A stretch of DNA of 64,000 nucleotides from MGBC114844 sp910585855 (GTDB taxonomy: Bacteria; Bacillota; Clostridia; Lachnospirales; Lachnospiraceae), in contig CBFFYP010000014.1 in NCBI GenBank assembly GCA_965646165.1, positions 1 to 64,000 of the forward strand, given 5' to 3'. Shown one piece after another: positions 37,778 through 47,340 of this stretch (within the stretch, counting starts at the first letter, position 1; every line of letters begins with the position of its first letter). The translations under genes were made by a program, and so were the position numbers. The notes below the pieces were generated by a model. The model was given only the letters and a program-made list of their open reading frames with translations, ran no database searches and had not been told where the DNA came from.

Positions 37778-38360
37778 TTTCTAACACCTCTCTTATTTTT
37801 TTCGCTTTTCTTTTACTGTACAGCTTCATAGAATAACAATGCAGCAGCGATAGGATTTCTTCAAAAATTTCCTCGCTGTCTAATTTTACAGAGCCAACTT
37901 CGCTCATCACTATGATGTCGCAATGATATTTCTGGAATACATGATAAAACAGGTCAAAACCAACCCTTGACAGCCTGTCTTTATAGGTAATCACAACTTT
38001 TTCCACCCTGCCATCCATGACTTCATCCAAAAGCTTGAAAAAATCTTTTCTTTTTTCAAAGCTTATCCCACTGGCAATATCAGAATAAATCCCAGATATC
38101 CGGTATCCATTGGAAAAGCAGAACTGTTTCAGCATAGTGATCTGGTTCTCCAAATCTGCTTTTTGTTTTGGTGTTGATACCCTTGCGTACAGATATGTTT
38201 TTCTTTCAACGCCCTTGTTAAATAGTTTCAATACGTCATCTGAATTATAATCATATCTTTTATTTGGAAGTTCTGTTACCCGGATTACTCCTGTTTTTAC
38301 ATATTTCGTCAGTGTTGGACGGGAAATTCCAAGCAGTTGTAACACTTCTTTTGACAACAC
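37755..38360 (-). CDS. tnpA: IS607-family serine recombinase TnpA
   Basis: 201 aa from GTG 38360, with AGAGGTGG 5 nt upstream; the frame is open to 38414 without a better site. The N-terminal MerR-like HTH (LSKEVLQLLGISRPTLTKYV) precedes a small serine recombinase domain with YARVSTPKQKADLENQI (nucleophile Ser in RVS) and YKDRLSRVGF. Length and layout match IS607 TnpA, so it may be active. Confidence 0.9.
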   Translation of the reverse strand: MLSKEVLQLLGISRPTLTKYVKTGVIRVTELPNKRYDYNSDDVLKLFNKGVERKTYLYARVSTPKQKADLENQITMLKQFCFSNGYRISGIYSDIASGISFEKRKDFFKLLDEVMDGRVEKVVITYKDRLSRVGFDLFYHVFQKYHCDIIVMSEVGSVKLDSEEIFEEILSLLHCYSMKLYSKRKAKKIREVLESDDSTEG

Positions 38361-38459
38361 GATAACCACCTCTTTTCCTGAGATAATTATAATAGATTCA
38401 AATATGCTTTTCAACTATTTTGCTAAAAAATTTAATATAACTTCATATTTTTATTTACT

Positions 38460-38576
38460 TTATACGCCATACTTTTCATTTAAAATCTTTACCAATTCTC
38501 CTGCCCGTATCTCCCCATTTTCCCATAAAGCATCCATAATCTTCAATTCCGAATCAAATAATTTTATTTTCATCAT
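38460..38576 (-). pseudogene. Truncated BlaI/MecI-family regulator
   Basis: 38-aa ORF MMKIKLFDSELKIMDALWEN...ILNEKYGV that matches the first winged-helix part of BlaI/MecI/CopY repressors, then stops. The IS607 recombinase gene starts 100 bp downstream on the same strand, so truncation by the element or by deletion is likely. No BlaR1-type partner is present. Confidence 0.7.
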
Positions 38577-38699
38577 ATTTTCTTAATAACTATCCTTTCT
38601 TATTCTCTTATCAAATATTCTTTTACTATTTTTTATTTTAGTTGACTTCGTTACAATTTGCAAGTATCAATACTATTAAAACAAGATAAGATACTGCCA

Positions 38700-38929
38700 G
38701 AAAGGGTTGATTTTCACCGAACGCAAGAAACAGTTTACTCCTCTCGCTGTTCATTGGATAACGGCAGAAATGATGTATTATTACAGAACAAGTACTCAGT
38801 AACGTTTGGAAACAATTCTTTTTTTGTTCCGGGGTCAAAAACAGCCAGATTCGAAAACAGTAGGCAGCCTGCAGTGACTTTTTGGAAACCGGAACAACAG
38901 GCTGCCTACTGTTTTCGAATCTGGCGTCC
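38700..38929. repeat. Family B compound remnant with mini-palindrome
   Basis: 38843-38929 is a core-less B element with arms AAAACAGTAGGCAGCCTG and CAGGCTGCCTACTGTTTT (perfect) and the same TCCAAAAAGTCACTGC junction as the copy at 5309 (reverse strand). 38700-38842 matches the spacer of paired B units: reverse complement contains GGAACAAAAAAAGAA and GCCGTTATCCAATGAACAGC. The stretch 38577-39064 has no gene. Confidence 0.75.
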
Positions 38930-39064
38930 CCCTCACCCACAAAAACATTAAAAAACATATATAAAACCACAACGAAAAAGACAGTGACTACACCAAAGCC
39001 ATTCACTGCCCTAGAAACTGCTTATAAAAACCGCTGCCAGCAAATCATGTTCAGAAATCCGACA

Positions 39065-39865
39065 TCATGTAATCACTTTAACTAAAGTATCCTCTTTCTT
39101 CTCTTCTTCCTCTATCTCTGCCTCTTCCTGCTGCATATGATAGAATTGCTTTAAAATCGGCTTTATTAGTTTATACATTTGTCCGCCGTCTTTCTGTCCA
39201 TATTTCTTAATCATTTCATGATGAATCTTCTGAAGCTGCTTTACATTATATCGGCGAAGCATCTTCACAATCCATCCAATCACATCCCTGCTTTTTTCAT
39301 CGGAAAGAACCCCCTGAATCAATATCTCTTCATCGGAATATTCAAACTCTGTCATTTCTGGTTTTGTATTCTCCAAAGTAAGAAGCTGAATCTCTACTCC
39401 TTCTGACTTAGCATCCGTCATTTCGTTTGTCTGTCCTTCTTGTGTCTGCTCTTCCTTTGCAGTATCCTTTGCCAAAGTTTTCTCCACTTTTTGTTTCACA
39501 CTTCGAATCAATTCCGCCTGAGATAAACGTAATACATTCCGTTCTCTGTCACTCCAAAATCGAATCATTGCATCATATCCGGTATCATTTGATATAATAA
39601 TATACTGCGTTTTTGCCCCTGTTTTCATTAAAAATCCTAAATAGGATACTAACTGAAAATCCAGTGCATTATTTCCTGTATAACATTTTATCATAGTAAA
39701 ACGATCCTTATAAGATAAAACAAAATCCAAATCATTGTAAGACAAAAACGGTGTATTCTCTGTATAAAACAGTAAAATATCATCGGTATTTGCCGCAAGT
39801 TCAAACAGATGTTTCCAAACTGCTCCAACATTTTCGGTATCCACCAGATAAACTTTCTTCGCCAT
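39065..39865 (-). CDS. PIN/NYN-like domain protein
   Basis: 266 aa. The N-terminal 130 residues form a PIN-like (NYN) fold: YLVDTENVG at the start, NALDFQLVSYLG in the middle and IIISNDTGYDAMIRFW near the end; the acidic residues of these motifs are the expected metal ligands of an RNase. A Glu/Lys-rich linker leads to a C-terminal helical domain (about 180-250). The start at ATG 39865 has GGAGG 5 nt upstream. It stands alone, divergent from the HdeD-like gene. Confidence 0.75.
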   Translation of the reverse strand: MAKKVYLVDTENVGAVWKHLFELAANTDDILLFYTENTPFLSYNDLDFVLSYKDRFTMIKCYTGNNALDFQLVSYLGFLMKTGAKTQYIIISNDTGYDAMIRFWSDRERNVLRLSQAELIRSVKQKVEKTLAKDTAKEEQTQEGQTNEMTDAKSEGVEIQLLTLENTKPEMTEFEYSDEEILIQGVLSDEKSRDVIGWIVKMLRRYNVKQLQKIHHEMIKKYGQKDGGQMYKLIKPILKQFYHMQQEEAEIEEEEKKEDTLVKVIT

Positions 39866-40069
39866 TCATTCCTCCATTTCTTTCTGGCAGCGTTACCGCT
39901 ATTATATCGAAAAATACTTCCTTTCGCAAGGTGCAAAAATCCTATTTTCCCTATTAATTTCCTAATTTTCCACTATCTTCTTTTTATTTTTTATGTTATA
40001 CTACATATAACTACATATTATAGACTGCTAACAACAATATTAGCAAATATTTTCTGTGAGGTGTTTTCT

Positions 40070-40657
40070 ATGAGTATTTTTAAAGAACTAAAGCGAATTT
40101 ATTTTGTAGGAGCAATTCTCTATATCTTACTAGGAATTGTCCTGTTATTCTTCCCCCAAACTACACTGCTTACGATCTGTTATGCGTTTGCTCTGATTCT
40201 AGGAATTGTAGGCATCGGTTATATCTTTACTTATATCCGAAGCGACACCCTAAAAACCTATCAGCGCAATGACTTCGTTGTAGGTCTAACTTATCTGGTT
40301 CTAGCCGTATTTGTAGCCCTAAAAACAGAACTTATTATTTCTCTGCTCCCGGTACTGTTAGGAATGGCTATTATTATCAGCAGCATTGTAAAACTGCAGC
40401 ATGCTCTAGATCTTATGCGAGTAAAATTCAATAACTGGTGGACCGTCTTATTAATTGCCATTTCTAGTGCAGCTATCGGTCTATATCTGGTCATCCATCC
40501 ATTTTCCGCAGCCACTACCATGGTTCGTGTTATCGGTATTGCTGCCATTTGGAACGGTATTACAGATATTGGCACAGGCGTTTTATTCCTAAAAAAGATT
40601 AAAGAAGCAATTCAAGTTATGGGAGCAGTAGACTCAGAAGCCAAAGAAATCGACTAA
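40070..40657 (+). CDS. HdeD/DUF308-family membrane protein
   Basis: 195 aa with six predicted membrane helices, for example GAILYILLGIVLLFF and TICYAFALILGIVGIGYIFT. DUF308 (HdeD) proteins are membrane proteins of unclear role, linked to acid or envelope stress in enterobacteria. ATG 40070 has GAGGTG upstream; the frame is open further 5' without a ribosome binding site. A family A element starts 4 bp after its stop. Confidence 0.8.
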   Translation: MSIFKELKRIYFVGAILYILLGIVLLFFPQTTLLTICYAFALILGIVGIGYIFTYIRSDTLKTYQRNDFVVGLTYLVLAVFVALKTELIISLLPVLLGMAIIISSIVKLQHALDLMRVKFNNWWTVLLIAISSAAIGLYLVIHPFSAATTMVRVIGIAAIWNGITDIGTGVLFLKKIKEAIQVMGAVDSEAKEID

Positions 40658-40660
40658 AGA

Positions 40661-40820
40661 GGATCGCTAGAATCGAAAAGTAGGTCTATTCCGTGCCCGC
40701 TCTCGCTTAGCATTTCCTATTTTCATAGCGGACACATAAGATACTAAAATACAGCAAGACAGCACCTAAGTGCCGACGAGAAATGATGACTCTTCATAGA
40801 CCTACCTTTCGATTCTAGCT
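40661..40820 (-). repeat. Family A element
   Basis: Reverse copy. Arms CTAGAATCGAAAAGTAGGTC and GACCTACCTTTCGATTCTAG pair with one mismatch. It follows the HdeD-like gene. Confidence 0.85.
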
Positions 40821-40963
40821 ATGCTTGCCCAAAATAAAAATAATTACATCAAAATACTTTTTCTACTGAAAGTACATAACTAAAATCTAAAGAGAAGCAA
40901 CATTTTCCATCGGTACTTTACACTACAGCAAACATTTTACTATTTTTTTCAGTCTGGAAGTAC

Positions 40964-41127
40964 ACAGCCGAAAACCAAAGGGAGTACTATGCAGGGTCAT
41001 CATTTCCCGTCGGCACTTAGGCACAGTCTTGCTGTATTTTAGTGCCTTATGTGTCCGCTATGAAAATAAGAAATGCTAAGCGCAAGCGGGCTCGGAATAG
41101 CACTCCCTTTGGTTTTCGGCGTCCTCC
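40964..41127 (+). repeat. Family A element
   Basis: Forward copy. Arms CCGAAAACCAAAGGGAG and CTCCCTTTGGTTTTCGG are perfect. The right end is GCGTCCTCC. The 143 bp between this copy and the previous one hold no gene. Confidence 0.85.
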
Positions 41128-41134
41128 CAGATCC

Positions 41135-41189
41135 AAAAAAGGCTTGCTTTTAAACCATAATAAAAACGGCTAAAAAGCAAACCTTTTTT
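41135..41189 (-). terminator. Terminator after DUF342 gene
   Basis: AAAAAAGG.TTGCTTTT and AAAAGCAA.CCTTTTTT form a long stem; a T-run follows on both strands, so it may work in both directions. Confidence 0.75.
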
Positions 41190-41194
41190 ATTTT

Positions 41195-42610
41195 TTAAGA
41201 CAACTTCATCAAAGGAGTCACATTCCCTTCACGAAGAATAAACTCCACATTTTTTACCTTATCCGCTACATTTAAAATTTCAGAGTCAATTATCACTTTT
41301 ACTCCCGGAAATACCGTTCCGGCAATCCGCACTCTGGAATTTCCTTTCATAGCAATGGCATCTGACATTTCTTTTCTCTGTTTATTTAACCGATCTCTTT
41401 CGTCATTCTTTATCTGAAGCACCTGCTTAATTTTTAAATAAGTAGGATCTTCCACCCGTACCTTTTTAGCCCGTGCCGCCGCTGTTTCAAACATAGCAGC
41501 ATTTCTCTGCAATATTGAGATCTCAGAGTCTACTTTTGCCATCATCTGCCCAATTTCGTTATAACGCCTCATATACTGATCCGTTACACCTGTTTCTACA
41601 ATAGTCGGCAGCTCTGCCGAATTTCCAAGCGTCTGCGCTTTAACCAGTTTTAACGCCCTTACACTGCCTCCAAGTATTACGCCTTTTACACCTGTTACTT
41701 CCAAAATATCTTCTGTGGTAATCTTACAATTCAAAAAATAATCGCCTCGAATCGGTCCTTTTGCTTTAATTGTTACTGCCTCAAAAAAACGTCCCGTTAC
41801 GCTGCCTTCCGCCTCAATCTGTCCAGTTCCTCCGCCCATCATACCTTTTCGAAGGATTACATCACCACCACTACGGATATTGACACTTTCCACTGTACCG
41901 TCAATTACCACATTTCCTTTTGCCATAATGGAAAGTCCTGCCGTCACATTGCCACTCACATAAACATCGCCGTCAAAGCGCACATTTCCTATAGAAATAT
42001 CCAAATTACCTGTAATATTATAAATATTGGAAATTTCTAGTTTTCCATCATCTTTTAATTCAACTTTGCCATTGAGAATAGAAATATACTGCTTTTTATC
42101 CTCTGACACAGTAAAGCCCGAACCTCTAAGTGGCGGAAGGTTTGCACCCTTTTTTGGTGTCATAAGGTCTCCTGCTACGGTATATCCATATTCTCCGTTC
42201 GTTGCTGGTATATATTCTGCTACAACCTGACCAACTGTAACGGACTCAAATAAGTCCATATTCAGATAATCAACTGTACCGTCCGGCAATACTTTTGGTG
42301 TGGCACTCTTTCCTACTCGAAAATAAAACTGATAACGACCATCCTGCCCGTCCCTTGGAACTTTTCCTTGTGCCACTGTGGTTGCAGTATAATAAAGCTG
42401 ATTATCAATCATCTGTTGAAGTACGTCCTGATTGATACCTTGCTTTACACCATTACTGTTTAGTAATAAGATCAGTTGTTTCACGGTATAGGATTGCCCT
42501 TCTCGTGGCTTTACCAGATCTAGCGTTGCAGTCATTTTGTCATCAGATATATAGACAACTGAATCCGAACGTTCAAAGTTATCAAGTACATCCCCTTTTA
42601 GCGTATCCAT
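41195..42610 (-). CDS. FapA-like DUF342 protein
   Basis: 471 aa. The region about 190-330 consists of short beta-helix repeats typical of DUF342/FapA (GNLDISIGNVRFDGDVYVSG, GTVESVNIRSGGDVILRKGM). The N-terminal half is the FapA-type domain, and a coiled coil (about 345-415) is followed by a small beta domain. DUF342 proteins polymerise; roles in cell shape, motility or envelope organisation are reported in Firmicutes. ATG 42610 has AGGA 7 nt upstream. Monocistronic. Confidence 0.85.
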   Translation of the reverse strand: MDTLKGDVLDNFERSDSVVYISDDKMTATLDLVKPREGQSYTVKQLILLLNSNGVKQGINQDVLQQMIDNQLYYTATTVAQGKVPRDGQDGRYQFYFRVGKSATPKVLPDGTVDYLNMDLFESVTVGQVVAEYIPATNGEYGYTVAGDLMTPKKGANLPPLRGSGFTVSEDKKQYISILNGKVELKDDGKLEISNIYNITGNLDISIGNVRFDGDVYVSGNVTAGLSIMAKGNVVIDGTVESVNIRSGGDVILRKGMMGGGTGQIEAEGSVTGRFFEAVTIKAKGPIRGDYFLNCKITTEDILEVTGVKGVILGGSVRALKLVKAQTLGNSAELPTIVETGVTDQYMRRYNEIGQMMAKVDSEISILQRNAAMFETAAARAKKVRVEDPTYLKIKQVLQIKNDERDRLNKQRKEMSDAIAMKGNSRVRIAGTVFPGVKVIIDSEILNVADKVKNVEFILREGNVTPLMKLS

Positions 42611-42817
42611 TCACATTCCTGCCTTATCATGTTTATCTGCACTACATAGTTACTTCAGTATCTGTCACAATCACTGAACTCACTACTAATATACTCCAAA
42701 ATTATGTGTACTGTCAATCATTTCTGTCAAATCTAAAAAACTTTTTCTTAACAGGGACTTATTTCAGTCAGAAATTCCTTATTTTTCAATATTTTACAAA
42801 CTTTTTCCAAAACAATC

Positions 42818-43393
42818 CTATTCATTTGTTTTTCCAAGAATCCCCTCGATTGCATCTATTCCAATCTGATTTAATTCTTTTGCCTTCTGTGCATCCACCT
42901 CATCTACATCATCTGGATAACCTCCCAAAATAAAATAAAAGACATAATCCCCATTTCTGTAAAGTGTTGCACCTTCTACCTTTCCAAGATTCATCGGATA
43001 CTGAAGAGAATTTGCAACCAAATTGTCCTGATAGGTCTGTAAAGCCTTTTCCACTTCCTCTGCCTTTCCCTCTTTTGCTTTTACTGCAACAAAAATATCT
43101 ACATGAGCGCTCATCATCGGTGCTTCTGCTGCAAATTCCTCATAAAGATCCGAACTGATTCCAAAAAAGTTCTCAAACTGTTCTGCTTCATACGGCATTT
43201 CCGGCAAATAATTCTCTCCATATGCCTCTTTTACCGCATCACAAAGTTCCGTCAATGTTACTGCCTGTGTCGTCTGTACCTGATCCGAATTCTGCGTTGC
43301 TCCTTGTGTAGAATCCGGCTGATTTTTACTGCCGCAAGAAACACATCCTAACAACATACCTGCTATACAAATACTTACTATCACCTTTCTCAT
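42818..43393 (-). CDS. DUF4358 lipoprotein
   Basis: 191 aa from ATG 43393 (frame open to 43489). Signal peptide with lipobox CVSC; then a DUF4358 domain with FFGISSDLYEEFAAEAPMMS and LYRNGDYVFYFILGG. The family is common in Lachnospiraceae and has no known activity. Single gene. Confidence 0.8.
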   Translation of the reverse strand: MRKVIVSICIAGMLLGCVSCGSKNQPDSTQGATQNSDQVQTTQAVTLTELCDAVKEAYGENYLPEMPYEAEQFENFFGISSDLYEEFAAEAPMMSAHVDIFVAVKAKEGKAEEVEKALQTYQDNLVANSLQYPMNLGKVEGATLYRNGDYVFYFILGGYPDDVDEVDAQKAKELNQIGIDAIEGILGKTNE

Positions 43394-43632
43394 ACTAAAA
43401 TCCAAACATCCTTTCTTATTCTTTTTCTTACAATTTATTATTGTAACAAACCTTTCTGTCTTATGCAACATATTTCCTTTGCCGCCCACAATAAACTTAT
43501 AAACTTAAAAAAATATAAAATTTTCATACAATTTTTATAAAAGTTTAATTTTATAAGTTTATTCCGATCATAGAAAATTTCAATAAGTCTTTTGAAATTA
43601 GAGAATGGAGGAAGAACACCAGAGGACACAGG

Positions 43633-43967
43633 GGACGCCAGATTCGAAAACGGTAGGCAGCCTGCTGTTCCGGTTTCCAAAAAGCAAGAAGTTCTAAGAC
43701 TTCTGCCTTTTCCTTTCCCCAACCAGACAGACCGGGCCGGGGCGCCAATTCGCCCTCATAACAACCGAACGAAACGGTGTAAGGAAATGATCTTTCCAGC
43801 CATAAGATATCTCTTTCCTATCATCCGGGCTAAACACGCCCCTTTTTTTCAACCCTGCATAAAGCAGATGTGAAAAATTTCTTAGGTTTTCGAGGTGCAG
43901 AAGTCCAAGAACTTCTAACTTTTTTCCAAAGTCACTGCAGGCTGCCCACCGTTTTCGAATCTGGCTG
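43633..43967 (+). repeat. Family B half-unit, forward
   Basis: Full core. Arms CGGTAGGCAGCCTGC and GCAGGCTGCCCACCG pair with one mismatch. It begins with GGGGACGCC and is followed by CTGTTTCTTGACCCGGAACA, the conserved start of the spacer to its partner. Confidence 0.85.
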
Positions 43968-44060
43968 TTTCTTGACCCGGAACAAAAAAAGAACCATATC
44001 TAAACTTTGCTGAATACTTGTTTTGTAAAAAAACATCGTTTCCACCGCTATCCAACCAAC

Positions 44061-44390
44061 AGCCAGAGGCGGTTTGCTCCTGTCCTTTGCCAGCGACTTC
44101 GGAGAACGGTTAGAAAGTCTTGGGCTTCTGTGGAAACATCTAGAATTTTTTGCATATCCTGCTTCTATGCAGGGTATGCAAAAAAAGGGGCGTGTTTAGC
44201 CCGAATGGCAGGGAAGAGAATGTTTTATGGCTGGCAAAATCCTTCCTTACACCTGTTTCGTTTCGGTTGTCATGAGGGCGAATTGCGCCCCGGTTCGTTC
44301 GGTTGAATCTACGTAAATCAGAAGCCCTAGACTTTCTTTCCGTTTGGAGCGGAGCAGGCAAAGGACAGGAGCAAACCGCCTCTGGCGTCC
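44061..44390 (-). repeat. Family B half-unit, reverse
   Basis: Arms GAGGCGGTTTGCTCCTGTCC and GGACAGGAGCAAACCGCCTC are perfect complements. Inner stem and core as in the copy at 24396. The 93-bp spacer from 43968 contains GGAACAAAAAAAG and CCGCTATCCAACCAACAGCC, shared with other pairs. It lies 40 bp from the stop of the histidine kinase gene. Confidence 0.85.
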
Positions 44391-44430
44391 GGTGAAAGAA
44401 ACCTCTTTGCAGCACCCTGTTTCCAAAATT

Positions 44431-45993
44431 CTAATGAAGATCTACCACCTTTTGTACCCGAAGTTCAAACCAAAATACACTCCCCTGCCCTACCTCACTA
44501 TTTACACCATAATTAGCATCATGCAGCTTCAAAATATTCTTTACAATAGAAAGCCCTAATCCCGTCCCCATAACAGCCCGCTTATGTGTTTTATCGACCT
44601 TATAATACCGCTCCCATACATAAGGCAGTTCTGCTTTTTCAATACCAATCCCACTGTCAATCACCTCAATCCGCACAATCCCCCCAAGCTGTATCTGCCG
44701 CACCCAAACCGTTCTATTTTCTCCTGTATAATTAATCGCATTATTAATTAAATTATAGACAACTTGATTAATTTTATACTCATCGGCTTCCACCAATACA
44801 TGTTCCTGATATTCAAATTGAATCGTATATCCATCCTGTTCCGTCAGCTTTGCAAACCGATCTAATACAGAACGAATACTTTCTGTTAAATCATACTCCT
44901 TTCGATCTAATGTCAGCACCCCTGCCTGAAGTTTCGATACATCCAACATATCATTGACTAATGCTGTCAGACGCTTCGATTCGTCAATTACTACCTGTAC
45001 ATTTTCCGGTGTATTCTCTCCCGGCAGATCTCTCATAATCTCTGCATAAGCAATAATCATCGTAAGGGGTGTCCGCAGATCATGAGAAATATTAGCCAGC
45101 AGCTCCCGCTGAAATTTCTCTGTTTTTGCCAATTCCTCTGTTGCATAGTTTAATGTATCTGATAATTCCGCAATTTCTCTATAATCCTTTGCTTCAAAAG
45201 CAACATCATAATTTGCCTTTGCCAACTCCTTTGCCGCATGATTGACCCGAATAATCGAACGGGAAATATTCCGTGATAAAATCCATGCCATCGCAAGGGA
45301 CAACAGTACTAAAATTCCCGAAATATAAGCAAACTGTATCTGCAAAGTATGCACAGTAGCATCCACCGGCGTAATCATAGCGGAAAGAATCAGCACCCGC
45401 TCTTCCCCCTCTGAATTAGTAATAATTTTAAACCAAATTACGGTTTCCTGCACATGTTTGGCAAACATCCCTATCTGCTTTCGAAATTCTTCCTCTCTAA
45501 ATAATTCTGGATTTTCTAATCTCCTTTCCCATTCCTCCTCTTCCGGCAAAACAGGCTGTTTTTTTATCTTTTCCTGATATTTCCATTCCTCTTTTTCTTC
45601 TTCCTCTAGTCTGCTTTGATAATCGATCCGATACTCTCCATTATGCTCTTTGGCTAATTGATACCATTCATAAAACAGTCCATAATTTAAATTTCCCTGA
45701 TGATCGATAAATACCGCTTCTTTTGAAAAAAGAACTTTTCTATTTTCTCCGATTATCGCTAAATTAATATCATAATTTTCGGCAATCGTTTCTGCTGCTT
45801 CCTCCAAGTTTTCCATATCTACCGACTTTATCAAAGCATCCATAGCATGCTGTAATTCTTTTCGCTTGATATTTTTATAAAACACATCCAAATAAACCGT
45901 CTGTAAAAGCCATAAAATCAGCAAAAGCAAAATGGTAAAAGCAAGAAAATACAAAAAAACTTTCCATTTAATACTGATTTTCTCACGCTTCAA
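44431..45993 (-). CDS. Sensor histidine kinase
   Basis: 520 aa. TM1 (about 12-34), an extracytoplasmic sensor with an unusual Glu/Lys-rich stretch (about 128-175), TM2 (about 222-240), HAMP-like linker, HisKA with the phosphorylated His304 in ANISHDLRTPL, then HATPase_c with N-box NLINNAINYT, DSGIGI and GTGLGL. All catalytic motifs are intact. The start overlaps the regulator stop by 11 nt. Signal unknown; the acidic sensor insert could contact cations or peptides. Confidence 0.95.
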   Translation of the reverse strand: MKREKISIKWKVFLYFLAFTILLLLILWLLQTVYLDVFYKNIKRKELQHAMDALIKSVDMENLEEAAETIAENYDINLAIIGENRKVLFSKEAVFIDHQGNLNYGLFYEWYQLAKEHNGEYRIDYQSRLEEEEKEEWKYQEKIKKQPVLPEEEEWERRLENPELFREEEFRKQIGMFAKHVQETVIWFKIITNSEGEERVLILSAMITPVDATVHTLQIQFAYISGILVLLSLAMAWILSRNISRSIIRVNHAAKELAKANYDVAFEAKDYREIAELSDTLNYATEELAKTEKFQRELLANISHDLRTPLTMIIAYAEIMRDLPGENTPENVQVVIDESKRLTALVNDMLDVSKLQAGVLTLDRKEYDLTESIRSVLDRFAKLTEQDGYTIQFEYQEHVLVEADEYKINQVVYNLINNAINYTGENRTVWVRQIQLGGIVRIEVIDSGIGIEKAELPYVWERYYKVDKTHKRAVMGTGLGLSIVKNILKLHDANYGVNSEVGQGSVFWFELRVQKVVDLH

Positions 45994-46669
45994 AACGATA
46001 TCCCACCCCTCTTAACGTTACAAGAAACTTGCGGTATTCTCCTAAACTGCTGCGCAGCAGCTTAATATGTGTATCCAGCGTCCGATCATCTCCAAAATAA
46101 TCATACCCCCAAACCTCTGTAATCAGCTTTTCTCTTGTCAAAGCAATTCCTTTATTTTTCAGCAGATAAAACAGTAAATCATACTCTTTTGGTGTCATAG
46201 CCGCTTTCTCCCCGTTTACTATTACCAGCCTTCCTGTAAAATCAACATAAAGACCTTCTTTTTCATAGATATCATGCTTTTTTGCCCGATTTTCTTCTTT
46301 TTCTTTTGGCGCATGGCGGCTAATCACTACTTTTACCCGCATCATCAATTCTCTTGGAGAAAACGGCTTTACTACATAATCGTCAATCCCCAGATCAAAC
46401 CCATGAATTTTATCATACTCTTCCCCTCTGGCAGAAAGCATAATAACCGGAATATCTTTAAAACGGCGAATCTCTCTGCATGCTGAAAATCCGTCTAATT
46501 CTGGCATCATAACATCCAAAATAATCAAATCATACTCATGTTCTCTGCATAAATTTACTGCCTCTATTCCATCTTTCGCTTCTGTAATAATATAACCCTC
46601 AAATTCTGCATATTTTCGAATAATCGCCCGAATCTTTTCTTCATCATCTACAACTAATATATGGCTCAT
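45983..46669 (-). CDS. OmpR/PhoB-family response regulator
   Basis: 228 aa. Receiver with acidic pocket VDDEE, phospho-acceptor Asp52 in ILDVMMPELDG, and VKPFSPREL; then a winged helix with MTPKEYDLLFYLLKNKG and DTHIKLLRSSLG. Partner of the overlapping kinase gene. ATG 46669 has AGGAGGG upstream. Confidence 0.95.
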   Translation of the reverse strand: MSHILVVDDEEKIRAIIRKYAEFEGYIITEAKDGIEAVNLCREHEYDLIILDVMMPELDGFSACREIRRFKDIPVIMLSARGEEYDKIHGFDLGIDDYVVKPFSPRELMMRVKVVISRHAPKEKEENRAKKHDIYEKEGLYVDFTGRLVIVNGEKAAMTPKEYDLLFYLLKNKGIALTREKLITEVWGYDYFGDDRTLDTHIKLLRSSLGEYRKFLVTLRGVGYRFEA

Positions 46670-46761
46670 GCTATCCCTCCTGTTTCTTTTTGATTGATAT
46701 ATATCATATATACCAAATTTTCCCTTTTTTTCTTTTATTGACTTTTATTTTACCTATACTT

Positions 46762-46777
46762 TGTGACATCTATGTGA
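46762..46777. promoter_or_regulatory. Candidate regulator-binding direct repeat
   Basis: TGTGACATCTATGTGA: two TGTGA half-sites 11 bp apart, start to start, in the 278-bp gap between the divergent two-component operon and the CheY-like gene. Eleven-base direct repeats are typical OmpR/PhoB sites, so autoregulation is possible. Confidence 0.4.
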
Positions 46778-46947
46778 TAAATGAACGGAATATTTCTTGA
46801 AAAATCTGTTGTATTTTTCAAAAATATCAGTTAGAATATAAGTATTCAAATATTTTTCTCTCATCATAATGTATCTGTCACAAGAGAACAAGTAGTTTTT
46901 ACTTTTTTTCGAGAGAATAATAACTTATTTGAAAGGAGCAAAACTGA

Positions 46948-47319
46948 ATGAAGCCAAGTGATTTCAAAATTTTAATTGCAGATGATTCGATGCTTGCCAG
47001 AAAAAAGCTAAAGAATTGTCTGGCTGGTCTGGACTATACAAATGTGATAGAAGCAGTTGATGGAGAAAATGCAGTAGAATTATTCCGCAATGAAAACCCA
47101 TTACTTGTTTTTATGGACATTGTAATGCCTAAAAAATATGGAATTGATGCCCTAAAAGAAATCAAGTCTTTAAACCAAGATGCTATTGTTGTTATGGTTT
47201 CTTCTACTGGTACAAAAGTAAATGTAGCCGATGCAATAAAGGCAGGAGCCAATGATTTTCTTACCAAGCCTTTTACTGTGAAACAAGTATATGATGTATT
47301 GGAACACTTTAACAAGTAA
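46948..47319 (+). CDS. CheY-like single-domain response regulator
   Basis: 123 aa receiver only: ADDSM at 11-15, phospho-acceptor Asp57 in FMDIVMPKKYG, SSTGT and the lysine of TKPF. It is a stand-alone receiver with AAAGGAG upstream and is followed 21 bp later by the CheX-like gene. It may signal to that protein rather than to a flagellar motor; no motility genes are nearby. Confidence 0.95.
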   Translation: MKPSDFKILIADDSMLARKKLKNCLAGLDYTNVIEAVDGENAVELFRNENPLLVFMDIVMPKKYGIDALKEIKSLNQDAIVVMVSSTGTKVNVADAIKAGANDFLTKPFTVKQVYDVLEHFNK

Positions 47320-47340
47320 TGCCACGAAGGAGGAACTTTC

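Larger units (their letters stand above)
37492..38400 (-). mobile_element. Decayed IS607-family element
   Basis: A serine-recombinase tnpA followed by a truncated tnpB. tnpA looks complete, so the element could still supply transposase in trans, but tnpB is broken. It sits beside a truncated BlaI/MecI gene. Confidence 0.75.

Noticed and set aside
38638..39006. Open frames across B elements giving LRLLPFPF-type peptides
   Set aside because: They are translations of the palindrome arms and core, found in several frames and orientations.
40661..41127. Integron attC sites (folded recombination sites with variable arms)
   Set aside because: No GTT/AAC core sites and no integrase gene in the window; ends are GGACGC/GCGTCC and elements are not tied to promoterless cassettes.
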